Below are positions 55,740 through 64,000 of a DNA stretch of 64,000 nt, in pieces. Origin of the DNA: Effrenium voratum (lineage: Eukaryota; Sar; Dinophyceae; Suessiales; Symbiodiniaceae); NCBI GenBank assembly GCA_963377175.1, contig CAUJNA010003290.1, positions 623,480-687,479 on the forward strand, given 5' to 3'. How positions within the stretch are numbered: the stretch's first letter is position 1; the number at the start of each line of letters is the position of its first letter. The position numbers and the translations under genes are program-made. The notes under the pieces were generated by a model that saw only the letters and a program-made list of their open reading frames with translations, made no database searches and had not been told where the DNA came from.

Positions 55740-58000
55740 AATGCTATCTTTGTTTCCGCCACCAACCGGTCTTCAGAAGTCTAACAAGAAACACACAAGG
55801 AAAGCCGGGCCTACAGATCTCGCCAAAACCCAGTTTAGCAAACTGATCCAAACGCCCTATTCGTTTTCTGGCCTTGGACCGCCAGACATGCCTTCTTTCA
55901 GCTATGTATTCAAAAAGGTCTCGAGATCCCTCCAAAAGCCAACGCTTCCAAACTACTGTGGATGGACAAAATCCTGCACCACCTAAGAATCCCTGATGAT
56001 TCCTGTGTAAATACCACCAAATAATGATTTCAATCACACTTTCATTTCGTGGTGCGAAGTGGATTTCGCAACCATCCACACTATCTGATCGTCGGAAAAC
56101 TCAAACGCTTTAGCATAAGGCTGCCGTGCCTCCCGTTAGGCACTCTTATAGTAGAAGACAATTTGGTGCTAGCTTGCTTGGATTCAAGAGGCGACATGTA
56201 TCCTTGGCTCTACCCCAGCCGGTATCCTACGCGTTTGAGATGTTCTTTTTCACCAGTGACCAATGATCTATGTTGCAACCTGCCACCTTCACCACGCTGA
56301 GCTTCCACACAGACTTTTGTCTCTGTCGGCTCAACACAGCATCGACGTCAGTGACTTTCCAAGCGGGCGTGTCCAAGAAACTCATGGGGATTACTTCTTG
56401 GCCGGAAGGCTCGGGCGGCCTTTTGCTTCATATGTTGCAATGGACTCTCAGTGTTCGAACATGCCAGGCTATCAATGGCAATTACACCGGGAAACCTCTG
56501 GCAAGCTCACGCGGAACCCCAACGGTGGTTTCGCCGCAGCAGAGATGTACCCAAGAATGAGGGTTGTTGAATTCCGTGCTACGTTGCAGGTCACTATATT
56601 GGGATTCTACAGTTCACAGGCCCAAGGCTGTTGCTGAAGGCTCTTGTCATGGCTCACTGATGTCTGTCACCAGTTGCGCCCCGGGAACAGCGTGGTTCAC
56701 CAAACGATTGAACTCAAAAATGAAATTTGGAGGTAGGGCGCAAGAGGGCGAAAGAGTCAAGTGCGGCTATGGAAGATTTGATCAACTCAAAGCCCCTCGT
56801 TATCATTGGAATGAATTGAACAGAACATAATGTCTAACATCTGCAAAAGGATAACCCCTGTAACATAAGGATCGGTTGAACGTCTCCAGTTTGGATCCGT
56901 TTGGGCCTTTGAGCTGAAATCTACAAACCTGGCCAAATCCAAGTTGAGTAAACTGCTGCATCATGGCCAACGCCCTTTCGTCTTCTGGCCTTGGACTGCG
57001 AAATATCGCGATCCTCCAAGAATGCAAGCTGCAAAGTGTTCCGGCATGCCTTCAACAAGGCCGCGAGATGTCACAAGATTCACGAGATGCTTCCAATACC
57101 TCCGGAAACCATAACAAAAAAACAAACTCTGTCAACTACACGTGCTACCTTCCCCCACGGATGCGCCATCGATGTTGGCAAGCTCGATTCAAGCGCGCTG
57201 CGTTCAAAGACCCAAAGGGTCGGTCCGTGGCCTCAAGACCGCCGCTTAGGCTGCTAGGGCGTCTTATCCTTCTTCGAAACACATCGAGCTCAACTCCGAC
57301 TGAGACACTGCGACACACATTCTTCAGACAGTTTCCCTCAAATTCACGTGGAACACTAACGCAGAGATGTGCCCAATAATGATGTTTGTCGGGTTCCCTA
57401 TGAAGGGTTCACAGGCCCAAGGCTGTTGCTGAAGGCTCTTGTCATGGCTCACTGATGTCTGTCACCAGTTGCGCCCTGTGTCCCGTCCAAAAGGGAACAG
57501 CGCAGTTCACCCAAACGATTGAAGTAGAAATGACATTTGGTGGTAGGGTGGAAGAGGGCGAAAGAATCATTATCATTGGAACCAATGAAACAGAACATGA
57601 TGTCTCTCAACTTCTGATAAGGATAACCCCTCTTGCAACACCAGTCCCAAAAAGAACTAAGCGATAAGGATAGAGCATTGAACGCGTCGGCCCCGCTTGG
57701 AATCTATTTGGTGGGCCTCTGAGCTGAACTACACAAGGAATACCGGGCCTTCAAATCTGGCCAAACCCAAGTTGAGATGGCAAACGCCCTGTCGTCTTGT
57801 GGCCTTGGACTGCGAAAAACGTGATCCTCCAAGAATGTCAGCTGCAGGGTGTACCGCCATGCCATCATAACGGCCGGCAACCATTTCCAGAAGCTGTCAC
57901 TTCGAAGGAACGGAACTATCAAAGGCAGCTTCGCTAGATTCAAGTGCCCACTTGGAACGCGACCACGTGAGCATTACCGTTTGCACATGGCGCAGCAACC
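55740..58000. repeat. three diverged copies of a ~0.8-kb unit
   Basis: TCTGGCCTTGGAC lies at about 55868, 56985 and 57795; GTTGCTGAAGGCTCTTGTCA at about 56626 and 57426; AAGGATAACCCCT at about 56845 and 57617. The spacing is about 800 bp between the last two. The first copy is longer because it carries a MITE2 (55954-56083). No intact reading frame is conserved. Confidence 0.82.
55954..56083 (+). mobile_element. MITE2 copy
   Basis: TACTGTGGATGGACAAAATC to GGATTTCGCAACCATCCACA, interior as in 12703-12827. Confidence 0.82.
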
Positions 58001-58009
58001 GTGCCGAGC

Positions 58010-58560
58010 ACGTATGTGCCTGCGTACGAGTGATCACCAAAGATGCACAGACCAAAGTTTCGTGGTTCCTGCTACTGTGGTAGGATCTGCAACGCTACTC
58101 CATTCTGCTCTGCTTTACTGCCTGCCGTGCAATTGCACAGTGCCCGTCGGAGTGCTTTGTTCGAGTTCGTGTTGCTCTCCAAGGGCAATCACTGCGCAAA
58201 CATGGTCTGTGCAAGTGTCAATTGGGCCAGTCAGCTGCACGCAATGGAAGCTCCAATTCAACCATGCCGGGCTATGTTTTGTTTGGGGTGGAGCAATTTG
58301 CACTACATCAGCGATGATTTGTCTTATATGGCGGCGCTAGTTTGCGCTAAAACTATGCTACTTGTGCACTGCAGGGGTGCTTGGTTGCACTCTCTGGGGG
58401 CACTATGTTCAATTCCACCCTACGCACCAAAAGAGCACCCCTTGCGTTGCACCAAGGTGACAATTGACAATAAACTTGAGCTACTGCCTCACATTAGTGT
58501 TTGGTACTAGTACGTAGCGATGCGAACTCTGAGGAGTCTGTTGATTTTGGGCGATTTGGC
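58010..58560. other. no gene recognised
   Basis: A 163-codon plus-strand frame (57849-58340) overlaps the third copy of the 0.8-kb unit and has no motif; treated as chance. Confidence 0.35.
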
Positions 58561-58569
58561 GCATAGCTT

Positions 58570-58675
58570 AATGAGTAGTAGCAGCAATAATAAATAGTAG
58601 TAGAAGCAGTAGTAGTAGTAGCAGTGGTAGTAGTAGTAGTAGAAGTAGAAGTAGAAGTAGAAGAACTGGTAGTAA

Positions 58676-58721
<46 letters not shown>

Positions 58722-58961
58722 CGTGGTAGTAGTAGTACTAGTAGTGGTAGAGGTAGTAGCAGTAGCAGCTGTAGCCGTAGCAGTAGCAGTAGCAGTAGCA
58801 GTAGCAGTAGCAGCAGCAGCAGCAGAAGCAGCAGCAGCAGAAGCAGCAGTAGTAGTAGTAGTCCTCAGATCCCCCGGTAAAAGTTTAACTTTTAGTGGGT
58901 TAAATTTTACATCCCCAATAAAGACTAAAAAGCTAAAAGCCTTATATGGCTGGGAGCCACC

Positions 58962-58997
<36 letters not shown>

Positions 58998-59079
58998 CAG
59001 TAGCAGTAGTAGTAGTAGTAGCAGTAGTAGTAGTAGTAGAAGTACTGGTAGTAGTAGTAGTGGTGGTAGTGGCAGTACT

Positions 59080-59127
<48 letters not shown>

Positions 59128-59160
59128 CAGTAGTAGTAGTAGTAGTAGTATTCGCATAAC
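58570..59160 (+). repeat. (AGT)n/(AGC)n trinucleotide microsatellite
   Basis: AGT, AGC and GGT triplets over almost 600 bp, split by a family 8 element at 58862-58966. Confidence 0.96.
58862..58966 (+). mobile_element. family 8 element inside the AGT array
   Basis: CCTCAGATCCCCCGGTAAAA to ATGGCTGGGAGCCACCAAG, flanked on both sides by TAGTAGTAG. The insertion shows the natural borders of the element. Confidence 0.85.
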
Positions 59161-59209
59161 TATTGAAATCAGACTCACTGCAATTGGCACTTGGCTTGAT
59201 CTCTAGGGA

Positions 59210-60580
59210 TGAAATCTGATTGGCAAGTGTCGCCTCTGGGACTGAAGTTTTGTCACAAATCGCAACTGAATCGCATTGAGCTGATGCATGCTGGGTGTCA
59301 ACGCAAAGGCTGGCTGCCCCTGTAACTGGCCGTGCCGTGGCGCAAAGCGTAGCCAAATGCGGTTGTGGCCTCTGTTTTTTTCTGGCAATCCGCCAGTGGC
59401 CCCCTCCATGTCTGTGGCAGGGCGGCACCTGTGGAACGCGCCTTACGATGGGCATTCCAACGGGAGATTTCCAGACCTCCAATCTCCCAGCTCTGAGTAA
59501 CGCAAATGCGATTTCGCAAAGTCTCATGATTAGACTTGGGTCCAGATATAGAATGCATATTCTACTGTTTGCTTCCCGTTTAGTCACTGAAAAAAATGTA
59601 TCCTAAGTCTAACAGTCTTTGGCAGTTTCAAGCAGTCACCTCGGTCCAAAAAAGTATGACTGAACGCGTGGTACATGTGTGAACAGGGTTCCCGTGGGGC
59701 CTTGTCATGTTTCGCCGGCGCCGGGCTTCCGGCATGGAAAACCAAACCTTCCATTTGCTGAAGCTTCTTGGAACAAAACATGGTGACAACGCCTGCGAAC
59801 AAACAAACCTCTGAGATGACAAAACTGGCTAAGCCTAAAAACACATGTCCTGTCCAGTAGCCATAGATGTCCTTTGAAACAAACGGGGGAAAACTAACAA
59901 GTGTTAGCCAACGTAAGAAGCGGGGGAGCGGAATTGGTGCACATGTGGCCGCTATGGGAAGGCCACTGACCTTGAACCACTGATATCATGCGCCTGTCCG
60001 AGCAATTCATAATCAACATGTAAACCGACGAGAACATCTGGGTAAATCATGCAGCAAACATAAGAAACAATTGTCATGAACCCGCAATTGAAATACAACC
60101 GAAGCCCAAAAAGGGAGGTACATGCAATCTGCCGACAGTGCTCTGCCAACTCGGTCGCAACAAAGTCGCGGGATGTATCACATGCGAAGGCACACGAGCC
60201 TTTGGGCTTTTGATCGAAACGACCCAACAAATGTCTTCAAAGAAGGACACACCCACATTGCACCACAAGGCTTCTGTGACAACACAAAGCCGCCGGTTCC
60301 GCGCAAGCTGGCAAGTAAATCGGTGCTGTGTTTCTTGTGGCCCGCTCTGGTACAAAACAACTGGAACCTGAAGAGCTGTTTGTGTTGCGAGACCCGCTCG
60401 CGAGCTCCAATGCTGAAGGTAGCGAATGTAGCTGGGGTCATTCTGTCGACTGTTTGTGGGGTTCTCAAAGTCAGCAAGTTGGGGTTTCTCTTTAACCTAG
60501 GTGATTTTGAGAATGGTAAAAAATCATGGGGCCAAAGTAGCCCAAGGACTTCATGATCAGCTCAGCTCATACCGTAGGTG
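59210..60580. other. no gene confirmed
   Basis: A GC-rich island at 59290-59460 has two competing minus-strand readings (for example VPPCHRHGGGHWRI after CCACAG|GTG). Neither is convincing. The rest is plain sequence. Confidence 0.3.
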
Positions 60581-60593
60581 TTTGGCCCCTTAC

Positions 60594-60666
60594 CGTCTTG
60601 CCCTCGCTCGTCACGGCCACGGCTCTCACTTCCTTGGGCGATTCTTCCGGCGTTCTGTCGTCATAC
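60594..60666 (-). CDS. candidate exon, YDDRTPEESPKEVRAVAV
   Basis: Seventy-three bases: acceptor CGCCTAG|G, then YDDRTPEESPKEVRAVAVTS and EGKT, then ACG|GTAAGG, a strong donor. Phase 2 to 0. The frame is open further upstream, but composition changes at the acceptor. Function unknown. Confidence 0.58.
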
Positions 60667-61389
60667 CTAGGCGAGGAGCAGTCGTTGGGGCAACGGAAGA
60701 TGTTCCTTGAAAAGTGGAACACTCCGCATGCGCAGGCAAAAAGGAACTCGTTCTGAAGAACATTGGGCAAAATGGAAACGCGTGGGGCAAAGGGCGCATC
60801 AAGCTGGGTTTTCTTGTCCAGATGTGCTTTCGCCAGGTGTTCCGGCGATTTTTGCCTGCGTGCGTTCCTTTCGCGCTTCCCTTCCATCAGACCTTTCGCA
60901 GCCCTTTCGCGGCAAATATGTTCTCTGCGGCGATCGGGCTGTTGGATCGTTTCTAGCGACGCAGAAGTACACGGGTCAGTAGCGCAACACGCTTTGTCAG
61001 CTCAAAGATCGCACGTTTTCACGGAGGGCACAGCGTATATATGTGTGGAAAGCAAAGCAACCTTTCAGAGCGCCAGCTCGAATACGCACCCCCCTTCTCC
61101 ACATGGGGTCCCCTTATTTTTGGTTAACTCAACTTTAATACTAGAAATTATTAGAAGTTGTGGGGTCTGGGACAAATAGTAATAGGGTGCATTTATTGAC
61201 AGGGGGAAGAGATTACAAGCACAGTGTGCCAAGCACACTTTGGCAGTTCCAGCTTGAACATCATAACATACATAGTAGAGTGTGTTGCAACAAGAAAACA
61301 GTTCGCGCCAATTCCAACATTGCAACTGTTCGGTACAGATGTAGTACACGAGGTGCATACTGGCAGCTGCTGGAACATCAGTGCCCACA

Positions 61390-61575
61390 TGCGCCGAACC
61401 CGCGCCCACAAGTTCACTCACTTCCGCACCCGCTCCCATCAACTCACTTCCGCACCCACTTTTCGACTCACTTGCGCACCTGCGAACGCCAGCCGCTCAA
61501 GCGCGCCCGCTCAGCCCTGCGCACACGCCAGCCAAATGGGTACGCACGCCCGCTCAAGCGCACCCGCTCAGCGCT
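61390..61575 (+). repeat. degenerate CGCACCCGCTCA-type minisatellite
   Basis: Words CCGCACCCGCTC, TTCCGCACCCACTTTTCG and CGCTCAAGCGC(A/G)CCCGCTCA repeat irregularly. Confidence 0.65.
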
Positions 61576-62274
61576 ACACACGCGAACGCAAGAGAACTGG
61601 GGATTTATCTCCTTTCACAAACCTTTCGTGGCAGACATCGGCCCGAATCGGAAGCGCCGAATAGGTGTGGATGTTTTGGGAGGACAAGAACAACAGGTCG
61701 AGCGGCACGACCGGATCAGTCTCGTGTCTTTCAGAAGCTTCAGTTCGAGATGGGTTCCTTTAAGTCAAACCTGGCAACAGTTCAAGCGATGAAGCAAACA
61801 AAGAAACAAACCACAAATCAACCAAACAAAGAAACAAGCACACAAGCAAATACACAAACACACAAGCCACCAAACACACGACCAGACAAGCCCGGAAGCA
61901 GGGAAGCAAACAAAAACTCAAGCAAACAAAGAGGCGGAGTGAGCAAACATCGATACAAGGCGTCGGCCTTGGAACGCCTTCAGTCGCGCGTCTGAAGCAC
62001 TGCCCTTCGTGCGCCCTGGTTTTAGATTCTGAGATGCAGTCCGTGGCGCCCTCGCAAACCACAATGAAACATGCGACTCGAAGCGGCTGCATGCTCTGCG
62101 CAAACCTGTTCAAAGCTTTTATGCAAAGAGGCTGCGTGGCGCAAGCGCACCCGTTACATCATCCGGCTTTTGCTTGCAGCTTCGCGAGCTTTCGAAGCAA
62201 GTGGAAATTACCAGTCCTACGAATATAAACAAAATGCACCTCCAAGCAACAGTAACACAGTACAGGCACTCAGC

Positions 62275-62640
62275 CGGCAGCCCGCAGCAAGCGCATGTGG
62301 CGGGTGTGCCTATCATTCAGCCAGATTGTGTGCAGTCCCCAGCACGAGCAGTGTGGGGAATGCCAACCATTGGGCCAGCTTGCGCGCAGTCCCCGGCGCG
62401 CGCAGTGCATTTGGCCAGCCTGAGCGCGGTCCCCAGCGTGCGCAGCGCAGCGGGTGTGCCAACCATTGCGCCAGCTTGCGCGCTGTCCCCAGAGTGCGCA
62501 GTACGTCGAGTGCGTTTGGTCAGCTTGTGCGCAGTCGCCAGCGTGTGCAGTGCGGCGAGAGCGTGTGGCCAACAGTGCGCAGCGAGCTTCTCAGATCATT
62601 TGGCCACCTTGTCACTTCCGCTGGTTTGCGCAGCACGGGT
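62275..62640 (+). repeat. degenerate ~50-bp minisatellite
   Basis: Repeats of GCCAGCTTGCGCGCAGTCCC followed by (C)AGCGTGCGCAGTGC-type words. Long open frames on both strands are by-products. Confidence 0.75.
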
Positions 62641-63034
62641 GTGCGAATGATTTGGCAAGCTCATGTTTTCCGTCGCCCGCGCGCAGCGTGGCGGGTGCGT
62701 GTGTCATTTTTGACCAGCCCATGAAGTGCCAAACTGTGAGGGGGCATGAACATCGCGTTGGCTTCAAAACAACAAAGACGCAGAACTGATACACCACACA
62801 AATAAGCTCAGGTAATATCCCCAACAGCATGCGGCGCTCTTTTTCGACCCTCGCAGAACCCTGACCTCAGAACCCTTACCACAGAGCCGCCCTAACCGCC
62901 CGAGCCCTCTCAGAACTGCTGCCCCGTGCTTGAACCTTATATTTGGATCACCCCAAAACTCGGCAACCTTCAATATACACATGGCCTGCACCAGACCACC
63001 CCAAAACCTCTGAAACCTTGCAGCTGTTGGGGAA

Positions 63035-63101
63035 CAAATAAACAAACAAACAAACAAAGAACGCAAAAAGGAACCAGAAAAACAACATATGAAAAAATCG
63101 G

Positions 63102-63133
<32 letters not shown>

Positions 63134-63150
63134 GCAAAATAACAAATGAA
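63035..63150 (+). repeat. (AAAC)n and (AAAG)n microsatellites
   Basis: ACAAACAAACAAACAAAG then AAAGAAAGAAAGAAAC. Purine-rich. Confidence 0.85.
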
Positions 63151-63361
63151 CGTCATAAAGACAAATAAATACCAGCAAATGTCATGTGGGGGCCTTTCCC
63201 CCTCCAAAACATGTAGAAAGAACTAAGTGCATAAATAACGAAATGCACAAAGACATAAGCAACATAGTCAGCAAAACAAGAACAAATAGCACGATGTTAG
63301 TATCAAAGCAACCAAGGTGCGTTTTAAATAAAACAAGCACAACCACCAAGCAAGCATGCAA

Positions 63362-63471
63362 CTAGGTCCTCGAGTAGAGAGGTTAGAATAAGGGTACCGA
63401 CTAATTCTGTAGTCTATCTTAGTAGGGGAACCTCCCAAAAAAGGGCAAAAGGGCACTACTGGCGGACCTAG
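63362..63471 (+). mobile_element. MITE1 copy o
   Basis: CTAGGTCCTCGAGTAGAGAG to CACTACTGGCGGACCTAG. Lies 59 bp from the donor of the exon at 63531-63609. Confidence 0.85.
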
Positions 63472-63530
63472 GCAAGCAAGCAGGCAGCATGCTCCAAGGA
63501 CTGCAGGGAACGACTCCGCGACCGGGCCAC

Positions 63531-63609
63531 GATTCCGGATCCGGCGGCAATCTTCCGCCGAGCAGAAGTGACAATGATTGCAGGCGTCGCCTTTCCGGCA
63601 GCCATCAGC
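63531..63609 (-). CDS. exon, AAGKAT family (copy 2)
   Basis: Seventy-nine bases: acceptor GAGTTCAG|G, then LMAAGKATPAIIVTSARRKI and AAGSGI, then GGAATC|GT donor. It aligns without gaps to the exon at 45684-45762, with the same phases and with donors GT and GC at the same place. This may be a duplicated gene or a repeated domain of one long gene. Function unknown. Confidence 0.6.
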
Positions 63610-63614
63610 CTGAA

Positions 63615-64000
63615 CTCAAGAAAGCCTGCTTTTTGACCCGAAGGTCAAAGGTCAGCATACATGGGATTGTCTCAAAACAAGGGGCACCGGCAAAATGGGC
63701 GGTTTTTCTTTTGGTCTTCCACACAAATGGGACAGCCTTTCAAAAATAGGACACACCCGTACGAGCCAGAAAAAAAGAAAAAGAGCGAAATGCCGGCCCA
63801 GATCGCGGTGCCGAAAAAATGATTTCAGCGGCCCTTGAGCCTACCGCAGCAAATTCGCTGGCCGTAAAGCCAAAATGTTGCGCAACGTGTTGCTGTGTAC
63901 GACTATTGGAAGACCATTTTAATTATTTTACTTGGTGCTTCAAGAGGAAGCACGTGTTCGTGGGGCCCCTTTGAGGATGCAGCCATTTAGCCCGAACACT
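63615..64000. other. no gene recognised
   Basis: A counterpart of the 45876-45922 exon was looked for here and not found. Plain sequence to the window end. Confidence 0.35.

Noticed and set aside
57849..58510. Plus-strand frames of 163 and 155 codons
   Set aside because: They overlap in different frames across a diverged repeat and have no motif.
58624..59587. Poly-Val, poly-Ser and poly-Thr frames
   Set aside because: Translation of the AGT microsatellite.

Overview
The window looks like nuclear DNA of a dinoflagellate, most likely a symbiodiniacean or close relative. No operons, bacterial gene arrays, tRNAs or rRNAs are visible. Coding sequence comes as short GC-rich exons of about 11-120 bases scattered in long introns. 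Every exon I can anchor by protein homology starts with a G directly after the acceptor (AG|G), and donors are GC, GT or GA, which is the reported dinoflagellate splicing pattern. The rest is dense in short terminal-inverted-repeat elements, microsatellites and satellites. One retroelement-like two-ORF unit resembles proteins I recall as very common in Symbiodiniaceae.

The clearest gene is a Sir2-family NAD-dependent deacylase (sirtuin) on the minus strand. I rebuilt eleven exons from 27025 down to 5384. Together they give about 230 in-frame residues: the GAGIS..SGIPDFRSPGGLW nucleotide-binding segment, the helical module, EAEPN.AHRAL, VITQNIDSLHQRAGS, the catalytic His in VIEIHG, LKPDV, FGEALP, VVGTGLN, LIVLN and the C-terminal AGELLPKLV helix. 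One exon is an 11-base microexon with a GA donor. A fibre-like exon at about 31.2 kb may be the exon just upstream of the first anchored one.

Layout. 0-4.6 kb: minus-strand exons of one or more downstream genes, including a DIFLSHS motif exon. 5.4-27.0 kb: the sirtuin, with a 1.7-kb GC/GT satellite (13.4-15.1 kb) and a broken retroelement (17.9-20.0 kb) inside introns. 31-49 kb: further minus-strand exons of unassigned genes, three copies of a ~1-kb unit (36.8-42.8 kb) and a CCCH-like zinc-finger exon near 47 kb. 50.6-55.5 kb: a compound satellite block (73-bp, 13-bp and 61-bp units). 55.7-58.0 kb: a triplicated ~0.8-kb unit. 58.6-59.2 kb: an AGT microsatellite. 59.2-64 kb: sparse exons and minisatellites. 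All well-supported exons are on the minus strand, consistent with the unidirectional gene arrays of dinoflagellates.

The most interesting signal is a ~115-125-bp inverted-repeat element (called MITE1 here) with ends CTAGGTCCTCCAGTAG / CTACTGGGGGACCTAG. Fifteen copies all point the same way, and many lie within 3-110 bp of an exon. Two sequence subtypes separate by whether they sit near the acceptor or the donor. This is what introner-like, intron-generating elements would leave behind.
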